Shown one piece after another: positions 44,433-53,297 of a stretch of 64,000 nucleotides of DNA (position 1 is the stretch's first letter; the number at the start of each line of letters is the position of its first letter). This DNA is from Flavobacterium sp. N1736 (GTDB lineage: Bacteria; Bacteroidota; Bacteroidia; Flavobacteriales; Flavobacteriaceae): the NCBI RefSeq assembly GCF_025947065.1, contig NZ_CP109994.1, positions 3,038,001-3,102,000 of the forward strand, read 5' to 3'. The notes below the pieces were generated by a model. That model was not told where the DNA came from, searched no databases, and worked only from the letters and a program-made list of their open reading frames with translations. Made by a program: the position numbers and the translations under genes.

Positions 44433-44869
44433 GAATAAATAATTTCAGACAAATCTAGTTTTCGTTCTATTTCATTTGGATCATGTTCTATGTCTGCCAA
44501 ATTCAACAGCAAATTATAATTTTTTCCAGCACCGCTAAATGCAACCCAAACACCTGGAGGTATAGTAATTCTTTGATAATTATTTTCCCCTAAAGTTACG
44601 TCAAAAAAGGTGTTTTTCGTACTACTATTTTCTCTATCATCATAAATAACAAAACGAATATCTCCCAAAGGCACAACAAAATTCAAAGTCATGTTGAAAT
44701 GCTTTTTCCACGGCTTTACATCTTCGAAATTAATCGTAGAAAAATAAGCTTCCCCAAAACCAGCATAACCAACATCTGATTTTTTCATTCCATGAAAAAC
44801 ATCTCCTTTTGGATTATGTATTCTTTTTAACGGCGTTAACAAAACACCCTGTATTGTTATTTTGTCCAT
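44426..44869 (-). CDS. RmlC-like cupin, putative CDP-4-keto-6-deoxyhexose epimerase
   Basis: A 147-residue cupin related to dTDP-4-dehydrorhamnose 3,5-epimerase but shorter (RmlC is about 180 residues). It has HGMKKSDVGYAGFGEAYFS, then PWKKHFNMTLNFVVPLGDIRFVIYDDR with a His in the RmlC catalytic position, and RITIPPGVWVAFSG. It lies between the CDP-glucose dehydratase (13-base overlap) and the SDR (7-base overlap), so its substrate is most likely CDP-4-keto-6-deoxyglucose. It could epimerise C3 only, or C3 and C5. The reaction is inferred from context and family. Confidence 0.75.
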   Translation of the reverse strand: MDKITIQGVLLTPLKRIHNPKGDVFHGMKKSDVGYAGFGEAYFSTINFEDVKPWKKHFNMTLNFVVPLGDIRFVIYDDRENSSTKNTFFDVTLGENNYQRITIPPGVWVAFSGAGKNYNLLLNLADIEHDPNEIERKLDLSEIIYSW

Positions 44870-45972
44870 GCTATCTTCCCTAGTTTTGCTAAATCCTCAT
44901 ATCCTTTAATCTGAGATTGGGTATATAAAAACATATCTCCTTTATTCTTGTAAAACTCATAATACCAATCGCTAGTATATCCAATGAGTGTTGTATAATC
45001 AAGTGTTGGCTTCCATTGAAAATAAAATAGTGCTTTGTCACAGTTTAATTTTAACAATCCAGCTTCATAGAACTTAATATCACCTGTAATTTGGTAAGCA
45101 TCCTTAGAATTTTCAAAGTGCCAACGTACACTCATATCCTCTAAAATTTCTTGAACTGTATGATTGTATTCTGGTTTTGGTCCAAAATTAAAACTTTCTC
45201 CATTTAAAGTGTGGTCTTTGTATAAACGTTCTCCCAATTGTAAATAACCACTAAGGGGCTCTAAAACATGCTGCCAAGGACGAGTAGCTTTTGGACTTCT
45301 TATTTCTACTACCTTACCTAAACTCCAAGAACGCATACAATCTGGTATGATTCTGTCCAAAGCCCAATCTCCTCCCCCAATAACATTTCCTGCTCGGGCT
45401 GAAGCTATTTTTACAACACCTTGCTCTTTTTTAAAAAAAGAATGGTAGTATGATTTAAAAATTAACTCAGCTGCTCCTTTACTTCCACTGTAAATATCTT
45501 TACCGCCTAATGCGTCTGTCTCTTTATATCCAAAAATCCATTCAACATTATCATAACATTTATCACTTGTAATAATAATTGCTGTACAAGGTTTATCGTA
45601 GGAACGTAAAACTTCTAGTACATTAGCTGTTCCCATTACATTGGTAGAAATAGTATCTATCGGCTCACTATAAGATAAAGATACTATCGGCTGTGCTGCT
45701 AAATGAAAAACAAAATCTGGCTCTATTTCGCTTATTATCTTTCTAACAGCATCTAAGTCACGAATATCGGCAAAAAAATGTTTCATCTTAGTTTTCAATT
45801 CCAGCTCTACAAACATTGAAGGAGAGGTGGGTATTTCATTTGAAATTCCATATACCTCTGCCCCTAATGAAATTAACCAAGTACATAGCCACGAACCTTT
45901 AAATCCGGTGTTACCTGTCACTAAAACCTTCTTATCACGATAAATATTTCCAAAAACTACTTTTTCTCCCAT
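44857..45972 (-). CDS. rfbG: CDP-glucose 4,6-dehydratase, RfbG/DdhB
   Basis: I place the start at ATG 45972 (371 residues); an in-frame TTG nine bases earlier lies deeper in rfbF and is less likely. The SDR protein converts CDP-glucose to CDP-4-keto-6-deoxyglucose. It has VLVTGNTGFKGSWLCTWL near the N-terminus, HLAAQPIVSLSYSEP, ITSDKCYDNVEW, the active-site DIYSGSKGAAELIF (YxxxK), ARAGNVIGGGDWA and RPWQHVLEPLSGYLQL, all diagnostic of the RfbG/DdhB family. The ATG overlaps the end of rfbF by 16 bases. Full length. Confidence 0.94.
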   Translation of the reverse strand: MGEKVVFGNIYRDKKVLVTGNTGFKGSWLCTWLISLGAEVYGISNEIPTSPSMFVELELKTKMKHFFADIRDLDAVRKIISEIEPDFVFHLAAQPIVSLSYSEPIDTISTNVMGTANVLEVLRSYDKPCTAIIITSDKCYDNVEWIFGYKETDALGGKDIYSGSKGAAELIFKSYYHSFFKKEQGVVKIASARAGNVIGGGDWALDRIIPDCMRSWSLGKVVEIRSPKATRPWQHVLEPLSGYLQLGERLYKDHTLNGESFNFGPKPEYNHTVQEILEDMSVRWHFENSKDAYQITGDIKFYEAGLLKLNCDKALFYFQWKPTLDYTTLIGYTSDWYYEFYKNKGDMFLYTQSQIKGYEDLAKLGKIAWTK

Positions 45973-46754
45973 TTTACCCAAGGTGCTTGATTATTATTAT
46001 AAAGTTCATTTAATAGTGTATATTCCCTAGAAGTATCCATGGGTTGCCAAAAGCCATCATGTTCAAAAACTTTCAACTCTCCTAATTCAACCAGTTTTTT
46101 CATTGGTTCTTGCTCTAAAACCAAATCTTCATTGTCACTTAAAACATCTAAGAACTCCCTGTTGCATACAAAATATCCCCCATTTATACGTCCACCACTT
46201 GCTTGCGGTTTTTCATTAAATCCGGTAATAGTAGATCCGTCTTCGGCAATTCCTAATTCACCAAAACGCCCAGGTGGCCTAACACCTGTTAGAGTAACCA
46301 TTTTCCCATGTGCTTTATGAAAAGCTACTAGTGCATCTATATTAATATCTCCAACTCCATCTCCATAGGTAAGCATAAACATTGGATCTTCACCAATATA
46401 TTTTTTTATTCTTCTAACACGAGCACCTGTCATGGCTTTAATTCCTGTTTCAGCAAGAGTGATTTCCCAACCATCTTCATCATGGCTCGTTTCTGAAATA
46501 ATTTGTTCTGCTTTTTCTCCTAATTTTATTTTAATATCAGCACTTCTTAGTTCGTAATTAACAAAAAAATCTTTAATTACTTCGCTTTTATAACCCATAC
46601 AAAGCACAAAATCCTGATATCCATAAGACGCGTATGTTTTCATTATATGCCAAATAATTGGCTTTCCTCCAATAGGGATCATTGGTTTTGGTATATCGTC
46701 AGCGACATCACGAATTCTTGTTCCGTAACCTCCACAAAGTATTACTGCCTTCAT
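45957..46754 (-). CDS. rfbF: Glucose-1-phosphate cytidylyltransferase, RfbF/DdhA
   Basis: A 265-residue nucleotidyltransferase making CDP-glucose from CTP and glucose-1-phosphate. Start MKAVILCGGYGTRIRDVADDIPKPMIPIGGKPIIWHIMK, then LTYGDGVGDI, VRPPGRFGELGI, INGGYFVCN and FWQPMDTSREY are diagnostic of RfbF. Full length. It is the first gene of the CDP-sugar unit; the 286-base region upstream (46755-47040) is the longest gap in the window and presumably carries its promoter, though I find no clean TAnnTTTG with a -33 partner. Confidence 0.95.
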   Translation of the reverse strand: MKAVILCGGYGTRIRDVADDIPKPMIPIGGKPIIWHIMKTYASYGYQDFVLCMGYKSEVIKDFFVNYELRSADIKIKLGEKAEQIISETSHDEDGWEITLAETGIKAMTGARVRRIKKYIGEDPMFMLTYGDGVGDINIDALVAFHKAHGKMVTLTGVRPPGRFGELGIAEDGSTITGFNEKPQASGGRINGGYFVCNREFLDVLSDNEDLVLEQEPMKKLVELGELKVFEHDGFWQPMDTSREYTLLNELYNNNQAPWVKWEKK

Positions 46755-47040
46755 AGTATTTTTGATTTATTATTTTAAGAGTATTTTTAATTTTTTTAAG
46801 TTATTTTTTTCAATATTTATAAATCTAAAATAATTATATAAATGAAAAATTGTTACTAACCGAACTAAGATTAGAAAACCTATACTTAGAGGATTTTGTA
46901 CAACTAATAGAACCACTATTTATCTGATAATCATAACCTATAAGTTGTTAGAAATTAAACAATTACAAAATACGACATTTATATCATTCTAATTTGTTAA
47001 ACATATAAACTCATGATTATTAACTTTATATTATTGCTTT
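46755..47040. other. Longest intergenic region (286 bases), no gene seen
   Basis: It separates the acyltransferase-3 gene from rfbF. Minus-strand ATGs in it open only frames of 3-8 codons. It is very A+T-rich with runs of T and no clear terminator hairpin. A TATTTTG near 46967-46973 on the minus strand is one base short of the TAnnTTTG consensus. A promoter for the CDP-sugar unit is expected here on positional grounds only. Confidence 0.4.
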
Positions 47041-48177
47041 TTAGGCTACTTTTTTCCTGAATATCTTTTTGTACCAATCTTTATCCATACAAGGTCTTTC
47101 TACCATTAAAAAAAAACATGAAGACATAATCATTATAGAAACTATTAATACAAATACATACACAAAAGTATTAACAAAACTATACTCCGAAAAAGAGTAT
47201 TTTAAAAGGGGATTACCTATCATACTTATAATTGGATAATGTATTAGATATATCGAGTAACACATTCCTCCAATGTTTGTAATTAATTTGAAGGATAATA
47301 TTTTAAAAACTTTATGAAAGAGAACATAATAATAAAGAAAAAAGATACTACTCAATTGCACTGATTCAAAAATAATTTTAGAATAGATATTTTCAAAATC
47401 CCCGTTATCAAACACCCAGATAAAACAAAACAGAAACAAACCTATTAAATAATCATTTTTGGTTTTTGGCAATAATGAAGCGTTGGACACATATAAATCA
47501 GCTAAAAAGAACCCAATTATAAAGTATTGAAAATAATTAATTAAACTCAAAAACGGTAATGTATATAATTGATTAACAATCAAAAATAACATTGCAAGAA
47601 AAAACAAAACTATTCGTCGTGTAAATGCTTTTTTTATAGAAAAAATATAAGCTAATAAAGGAGCTAAAATATAAAATTGCACTTCAACTTCTAAAGACCA
47701 AGCAACTACATTCAATGTTGAAGTAAAACCTGGATAAATAAAATTGTTTAAATAAAAAATAGAGGATATATAACTAGTTATTCCATCACTCATTGAAACA
47801 GTCTTCGCAACATAAACTGCTCCAAGTAACAATAGCGTCATCACAAGAATATAAGGTGGTTCTAATCTTGATAATCTTCTTAAAAAATATTTACTTAATA
47901 CTACTTTATTTTCATTCTTTAAGTATTGTTTAGCAAATGGAAGCCCCAAAATAAAACCACTAATCACAAAAAAAAGTGGCACCCCTAAAAATCCATGTTC
48001 TAAAATTCTTTGTAAAAAAGAATAATCAAAATTATCTAGATATTGATTACTGTCTTTCTTAACTAAAAAAAGCATTATGTGATATAAAATAACACTAATA
48101 ATTGCTATGAATCGTAATCCATCTATCTCTGGTATAAAACTACCTGAGGCAGTAATTCTTTTAAAATTCAATTTCAT
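47041..48177 (-). CDS. Acyltransferase family 3 (OafA type) membrane protein
   Basis: A 378-residue polytopic acyltransferase with the signature PEIDGLRFIAIISVILYHIML (catalytic His, conserved Arg), GFLGVPLFFVISGFILGLPFA, RRLSRLEPPYIL and NVVAWSLEVEVQFYILAPL. About ten helices. It would O-acylate a sugar during assembly at the inner membrane. It lies downstream of the wzy gene and the small membrane-protein ORF at 48205-48330, so it probably decorates the Wzx/Wzy-dependent glycan. It is distinct from the family member at 13579-14655 beyond the shared motifs. Confidence 0.89.
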   Translation of the reverse strand: MKLNFKRITASGSFIPEIDGLRFIAIISVILYHIMLFLVKKDSNQYLDNFDYSFLQRILEHGFLGVPLFFVISGFILGLPFAKQYLKNENKVVLSKYFLRRLSRLEPPYILVMTLLLLGAVYVAKTVSMSDGITSYISSIFYLNNFIYPGFTSTLNVVAWSLEVEVQFYILAPLLAYIFSIKKAFTRRIVLFFLAMLFLIVNQLYTLPFLSLINYFQYFIIGFFLADLYVSNASLLPKTKNDYLIGLFLFCFIWVFDNGDFENIYSKIIFESVQLSSIFFLYYYVLFHKVFKILSFKLITNIGGMCYSIYLIHYPIISMIGNPLLKYSFSEYSFVNTFVYVFVLIVSIMIMSSCFFLMVERPCMDKDWYKKIFRKKVA

Positions 48178-48204
48178 TTTATTCTTGGGTTTAAATATAC
48201 ATTT

Positions 48205-48330
48205 TTATATAGCATTAGAATTTAAAAGCAAACCCAACCACCAAATATATAATAAAAACATAATTGACAAGGCCGCAAAACCTATTAACCAATCCAAATT
48301 ATCAATTCCCATATCCTTTTTACTATTCAT
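48205..48330 (-). CDS. Candidate 41-aa single-pass membrane microprotein
   Basis: An ATG at 48330 opens a 41-residue frame ending TAA at 48205. It starts MNSKKDMGIDNLDWLIGFAA, continues LSIMFLLYIWWLGLLLNSNA and ends in Ile. Residues 14-37 would form one Trp-rich membrane helix with a charged N-terminal tail. It lies 17 bases after the wzy gene and 27 bases before the acyltransferase gene, filling most of a 170-base gap. An overlapping ATG at 48334 is out of frame. It could assist the polymerase or acyltransferase. The coherent helix and position argue for a real gene, but there is no known domain. Confidence 0.45.
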   Translation of the reverse strand: MNSKKDMGIDNLDWLIGFAALSIMFLLYIWWLGLLLNSNAI

Positions 48331-48347
48331 TCATTTTAAAAATTAAA

Positions 48348-49535
48348 TTATTTACGCCTATCATCTAACCATCTACATACTAAAACATTTACAATAAACA
48401 AAGGAGTAAACAAAATCACGACACTGTTTAGCCACAATAAAGTTGCAATCATATAAAATTTCGAACGATATGTACAATAAATCACAAAAATCAAAATCAA
48501 AATCGTTGATATTAAGCCACTTTCAACTAATGATTTGACAATTGGGTTTGATTCACCTCGGTCACTATTTTTACCAATAAAACCAGGTCCTCTTCCCAAA
48601 ATTAATTGCATTGGCGATGCTGTCAACAGAAAGAGAGACGAAGTGTCTAACCTATTTGTTCTATCTTCCGAAGAAGAAGGCCCTAATATTTCTAATAATT
48701 TATCTTGATTAACAACTGTAACAACCACAACAATTCCAGTAAATAGCATTAAACCATATATAATATTTGCTGCTTTTCCCTTAAGACCTAAAATTGACAT
48801 AAATTTAAACATAAACATAGACGCGAAGACAATTACAAAAACTACCCAGCTCATAGTCGAAAAAGAGCTTAAAGCACCTAATAAAACTATTAACTGAACA
48901 AAAATCACATACCACTTGTTCTTAACCCATTTCGATACCAAAAAGAAATTTGTCGAAAGAAACCAACCATGATAACTTGGCTCTAACAAAAAGCCACATA
49001 CCCTCCCAATCACACCTGAATCAAAAAGTTTTGGGTTGATGTATCCTAAAATATAATTATGAAAATACATATATACATCATCCCCTTCTCCAACAGGTTT
49101 TAACTCATAAGAAACCAACTCTAAGTTGAAACCTAAAAAAGAAATTATTGACAAAACAGAAAGAGCCGAAACCAGAATAAAATAAAAGTTTATCATCAAC
49201 GATTTAAGGCTCTTATTTCTTTTAACACTTACTAATAATACAACTGCTAATAACACATAGAGAAAAGTATAAATAACTTCCACAAAAATACCTCCTATAG
49301 TGATCCAGTAAATAGATGAAATACTAAAAAAAAGAAATATTGGCAAATAATAGCGAATAAAATATTCCTTAAATATCACCGTAAAAAGAGAAAAGAAAGT
49401 AATAAATAAAAAAAGAGGCACTCGAAGGTATATTGACACATAAACAGAGGCTACGAATGGAGGGTTCACTAATATGAAAAAGCTTATTAGTACTACTAAT
49501 ATCAAAGCTATTTTATTATACTTTACTTCTTCCAT
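48348..49535 (-). CDS. wzy: O-antigen/capsule polymerase, Wzy-like
   Basis: A 395-residue protein with about ten or more membrane helices and a large periplasmic loop (roughly residues 125-185, including ELKPVGEGDDVYMYFHNY and GRVCGFLLEPSYHGWF). A later RTNRLDTSS / LILGRGPGFIGKNSD segment is typical of Wzy. Wzy polymerises lipid-linked repeats in the periplasm. Wzx at 51757-53295 is three genes upstream, which makes a Wzx/Wzy system likely. Wzy proteins have low conservation, so the call rests on topology, motif layout and context. Confidence 0.8.
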   Translation of the reverse strand: MEEVKYNKIALILVVLISFFILVNPPFVASVYVSIYLRVPLFLFITFFSLFTVIFKEYFIRYYLPIFLFFSISSIYWITIGGIFVEVIYTFLYVLLAVVLLVSVKRNKSLKSLMINFYFILVSALSVLSIISFLGFNLELVSYELKPVGEGDDVYMYFHNYILGYINPKLFDSGVIGRVCGFLLEPSYHGWFLSTNFFLVSKWVKNKWYVIFVQLIVLLGALSSFSTMSWVVFVIVFASMFMFKFMSILGLKGKAANIIYGLMLFTGIVVVVTVVNQDKLLEILGPSSSEDRTNRLDTSSLFLLTASPMQLILGRGPGFIGKNSDRGESNPIVKSLVESGLISTILILIFVIYCTYRSKFYMIATLLWLNSVVILFTPLFIVNVLVCRWLDDRRK

Positions 49536-49566
49536 TTAAATTGAATATATATTTTTTGCTCTAAAT

Positions 49567-50502
49567 TTATTTTAATTGTTCTTTTTCGAACAAAATTGTG
49601 CGTTCAATAGCCCTTTTAAAATTTGTAAATTTAAAATTCCCTAACGAATTCATCAATGAAATATCTAGACAAAAATCTTTAACATCCGTTGTTTTTGAAC
49701 CTACATAATTTACTTTTAAATTTGGTAAATATATTTTAATGGTATCTAATATTGCATTTAATTGATACGTTTTTCCCGAACCAACATTAATTGTTTTATT
49801 TATTACTTCTCGTTTTATAAGTTGAAAGATAATTTCAACCAAATCATCAACAAATAAATAATCCTTAGACTGTCTACCGTCTCCCCAAACTTCTACAACA
49901 TCTTCTCTTAATGCTCTCCTAATCGCTATATTAATAACTCCTTGTTTTTCTGATGTATGAAATTTACCAAAAGGATTAGAAACTCTTAAAATTAAATAAT
50001 TAATCCCATATTGTTTCTTATACAATCGAATATAATTTTCAATTGTTAATTTTACAACTCCATAAGAACTAACAGGATCACAAATTTCATCTTCGGAGAT
50101 TTTATCCAAATGTTTCTCTCCATAAACAGCTCCTCCTGAAGATAAATACATTATTGAATTACACCCAAAATCTTTCATTATATCGAGTAATCCAATAGTT
50201 GCTATTAAGTTACCTTTGATATCAGATAAAATATTATTAGTCGATGAGAGAGGGGTAGTAGAAGTAGCAAAATGAAACACTCTTGTAAAATTCCACTTAG
50301 AGAACAAGCTCATTAATACATCCTTATCCCCATAATCACCACTTACATAATCAATGTTATCAATTGTATTTTCATTAATATTTCTTGATAGAACAACAAA
50401 TTTATCTTTAGAAAACTCGGCGTTTGTAACTATAAAATTTATTACATTATGACCTATAAATCCGTTCCCTCCAAGCAATAAAACAGTCTCTCTATCATTC
50501 AT
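49567..50502 (-). CDS. NAD-dependent epimerase/dehydratase (extended SDR)
   Basis: The start is placed at ATG 50502 (311 residues) because it overlaps the stop of the GT4 gene as ATGAATGA; an in-frame ATG at 50520 lies further inside that gene. The protein has LLLGGNGFIGHNVINFI for NAD binding, HFATSTTPLSS, MYLSSGGAVYGE and a catalytic SSYGVVKLTIENYI (YxxxK), then RVSNPFG. It resembles GalE-like SDRs. The substrate is unknown; it may provide a hexose or 6-deoxyhexose for the Wzx/Wzy-dependent glycan. Followed by wzy after 31 bases. Confidence 0.82.
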   Translation of the reverse strand: MNDRETVLLLGGNGFIGHNVINFIVTNAEFSKDKFVVLSRNINENTIDNIDYVSGDYGDKDVLMSLFSKWNFTRVFHFATSTTPLSSTNNILSDIKGNLIATIGLLDIMKDFGCNSIMYLSSGGAVYGEKHLDKISEDEICDPVSSYGVVKLTIENYIRLYKKQYGINYLILRVSNPFGKFHTSEKQGVINIAIRRALREDVVEVWGDGRQSKDYLFVDDLVEIIFQLIKREVINKTINVGSGKTYQLNAILDTIKIYLPNLKVNYVGSKTTDVKDFCLDISLMNSLGNFKFTNFKRAIERTILFEKEQLK

Positions 50503-51751
50503 AAATTTGCTCATAAACATCTTTCAATTTCAGTCCATAATTTTCCGGGTTGTAATCCATATAACTTTTCTGCGCGTTGTATCCCAATTCTAATCTTAAC
50601 TTTTCATTATTAATTAATCTAAGAATCTCGCTAGATAAATTATATGTAAACGTATTTAAATCGTTTTTTATTAAAATACCATTTGAATTAGTTCGAATTA
50701 CTTGAGCAATACCTGCAAAATTAGTAGAAATAATGGGTTTTCCATAGCCTAAAGCAGACAACAAAACTAAAGGCATATCTTCATCTTTTATTGATGGTAA
50801 AACAAACAAATCGCATGCTGAAATAAAATCCTCACTATTGTTTTTATATCCCAAAAGGAAAACATTAGAGTTTAATCCTAATTCATCAATATATCTTTTC
50901 AAGAATTCTTCATCTTCACCATTGCCTACTAAAGCACAATACACCTTTTGTCTTGAAAAATTTTCTTTTTTATATAAATCTGCCAATGCAGCAATTAAAA
51001 ATCTTTGCCCTTTTCTTTCTGATAAAAATGCAACTTCAACAATTAAAAAACTATCAGCTGGAATATTTAATTCTCTTAAAATCTGTTCTCTACTATGTTT
51101 TATTATAGGTAATGTTACGCAATTGTTTATCAATAATATTTTATCTTGATTAAAATCTCGTTTTTCTATTAATTGTTGTTTTGCTCTCTGTGATGCATTG
51201 ATAAAAAAATGAACATTCTTGTTGATAAACTTGTCATAAATTCTTTCTAAATAACCATCACAAGATTGTGCCTGATTATTAACCTGATATACAATTTTAG
51301 CTTGAATCGTTAGAAAATTAGCCGCCACTAAGACATTACAGCTTTTAGCTCCTGGATAACCACCATTATTAATATGAAGTATCGTTGGTCTTTGTTTCTT
51401 TAATAAAAAAGAAAAAACTATTAGATTATATATTGAATAAATCTGAAACTTTTGAAAAATAAAAAAAGGCAACTTAATAATAATTTTTATAATTTTTGGA
51501 AGGTGCAAACTATTTATTCTATAAAATAGTGTTTCGTTAGATAATAAAAATTGAGGCAAAAGATCAGTAGAAGGGGTCATTGCATAATCATTTTGCATAT
51601 CTTTTTCATAAGCCGCATACTTTCTATAAGACAATTTTATTTCATAATTCTCTTTTAGTTTTTTGTTGTTTAATAAAAAAGACATCAATCTTTCACTACC
51701 GCCATAGATATAACAATCAGTAAAAACTAAAATTTTCTTCTTTTTCTCCAT
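50495..51751 (-). CDS. Glycosyltransferase family 4 (GT-B), variant E-x7-E
   Basis: A 418-residue GT4 protein: KKILVFTDCYIYGGSERLMSFLLN at the N-terminus, HINNGGYPG, FLIVEVAFLSERKGQRFLIAAL and LVGNGEDEEFLKRYI. The signature loop reads KDEDMPLVLLSALGYGKPI: the first acidic residue is present but the second Glu of E-x7-E is Ser. That change touches a donor-binding residue, so activity or donor class may differ from typical GT4. It lies 5 bases after wzx. Full length. Confidence 0.84.
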   Translation of the reverse strand: MEKKKKILVFTDCYIYGGSERLMSFLLNNKKLKENYEIKLSYRKYAAYEKDMQNDYAMTPSTDLLPQFLLSNETLFYRINSLHLPKIIKIIIKLPFFIFQKFQIYSIYNLIVFSFLLKKQRPTILHINNGGYPGAKSCNVLVAANFLTIQAKIVYQVNNQAQSCDGYLERIYDKFINKNVHFFINASQRAKQQLIEKRDFNQDKILLINNCVTLPIIKHSREQILRELNIPADSFLIVEVAFLSERKGQRFLIAALADLYKKENFSRQKVYCALVGNGEDEEFLKRYIDELGLNSNVFLLGYKNNSEDFISACDLFVLPSIKDEDMPLVLLSALGYGKPIISTNFAGIAQVIRTNSNGILIKNDLNTFTYNLSSEILRLINNEKLRLELGYNAQKSYMDYNPENYGLKLKDVYEQIYE

Positions 51752-51756
51752 AAAAT

Positions 51757-53295
51757 CTAACCTTTTTTAGCCTTTAACATGTTTATCAAATTCATCATAA
51801 AAGATTTTATTATTTCTCTAAACTCATTTGAAAATAAAAAATATAATACAATAGCAAATAGCAGATAGCATGCACAAGCAAGAGTATATTTGAAGAGTTC
51901 GAAAGAACCTTTGCTATAGGGAAGAAATTCTTGTGTATAGTGAATTAACAGATATAATATAATTGAAACAAACATTACTGGAATGATATTACTTATGAGA
52001 AATTTCTGATAGTCAATTTTTAATAATTTTACTGCCAAAAATGAATACACTACAGTAGATATTATAATTGCTAATAATTTAAAAATCGCAAATGATTGCA
52101 ATCCAAAATATCTATAAGAAAAAACAATACCAACCCAATAAATTATAGGCATTATTGCACTTATAATGTAAATACTTTTTATTTTTTCAAATGCTACTAT
52201 TGCAATACTTGCAGGATTAGAAATAAAATTAAATATATATATAATTAATAGTACACTCACAATTGGTATCATGGAACTATAACTTGGTCCAACCCAGGAA
52301 AAAACAAAACTCTTAATTGTAAGAACGACAATTAAAGTTGGGAATACTGAGATAGGTAATCCCAAGACTAATATTTTATAAAAAGCTTCACTAAATGACT
52401 TGAAATCTTTTTTGCCTATATAATGATTGAACTTAGCAATGAATGGATTATAGAAAATAGAGTGTAAGGATCTAAAAAGCACTGTTACTGACAGACATAA
52501 ACTAAAAAGAGCTATAGCTTTTGGACCAATAAACTTCCCAATGACAATAAGGTCAATTTCATAAAAAATAATCCAAGATACTGTAACAAAAAGACTACTG
52601 AACGCTAATTTTCTAGTCTTGTTATATATCGTTCTTGAAAATTTAATAGATTTAAAATATTTAGTTAAATCATAATTAAAAATCTTTCGTGCTAAGTATA
52701 ATGTAATTATTACAGCTATTAGTCCAATTATTTGAGTAAAGATAAAGTACTCTATCAGCATATATTTTCCGTTCCCAAAAAAAAAATACGCAGACGAAAT
52801 TTTGACAAGATTTGCTGTTGTAAAAATTCTCTGATAGAGATAGTCTTTTAGTCGAATGTTAAATATAATTTGTACACTACGCTGTAAAATTAAAACAGGC
52901 GTGGATAAAGCAAATACAAGTAAAAGAACACTTGCGATATGCTCTGAAAATTTATCAGACAAACTCTTAATTAAAACATGAGGATAACAAGCAAAAACTA
53001 CTGTAATTATTGCGATTATTGATACAAAAATGGTTAAAACAAAAGTAACAAACGCTATTATTTTTATTTCTTCATCACGTTCTTCTCTAGCAACACACTC
53101 ACTAGCATATTTTACACCTGCACTTAAAAAACCAACATCAGCATATGTTAAGAATAAAGACAGTGATGTAACTATTGAGTAAACACCAAACAAATAAGCA
53201 TTTGTAGCTAAAAAAGGGGTAACAATAAATAATGTGGCAAATCCACTAATCAACGATAATATTTGCCAAAGGTATATTTTAATAAATGCAGACAT
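51757..53295 (-). CDS. wzx: Polysaccharide flippase, Wzx-like (MOP superfamily)
   Basis: A 512-residue protein with 12-14 hydrophobic helices, no signal peptide and a basic C-terminal tail, in the MATE/MOP exporter layout expected for Wzx, which moves undecaprenyl-PP-linked repeats across the inner membrane. N-terminal motif LWQILSLISGFATLFIVTPFLATNAYLFGVYSIV and the central IYNPFIAKFNHYIGKKDFKSFSEAF loop are typical of the Bacteroidota lipopolysaccharide flippase branch. It stands between the GT-B gene at 53298 (2-base gap) and GT4 at 50495 (5-base gap). Confidence 0.9.
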   Translation of the reverse strand: MSAFIKIYLWQILSLISGFATLFIVTPFLATNAYLFGVYSIVTSLSLFLTYADVGFLSAGVKYASECVAREERDEEIKIIAFVTFVLTIFVSIIAIITVVFACYPHVLIKSLSDKFSEHIASVLLLVFALSTPVLILQRSVQIIFNIRLKDYLYQRIFTTANLVKISSAYFFFGNGKYMLIEYFIFTQIIGLIAVIITLYLARKIFNYDLTKYFKSIKFSRTIYNKTRKLAFSSLFVTVSWIIFYEIDLIVIGKFIGPKAIALFSLCLSVTVLFRSLHSIFYNPFIAKFNHYIGKKDFKSFSEAFYKILVLGLPISVFPTLIVVLTIKSFVFSWVGPSYSSMIPIVSVLLIIYIFNFISNPASIAIVAFEKIKSIYIISAIMPIIYWVGIVFSYRYFGLQSFAIFKLLAIIISTVVYSFLAVKLLKIDYQKFLISNIIPVMFVSIILYLLIHYTQEFLPYSKGSFELFKYTLACACYLLFAIVLYFLFSNEFREIIKSFMMNLINMLKAKKG

Positions 53296-53297
53296 AA

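Noticed and set aside
46836..46926. Open plus-strand stretch encoding a protein-like peptide in the gap before rfbF
   Set aside because: No start codon, about 30 codons, bounded by stops; I see no homologue and regard it as chance.
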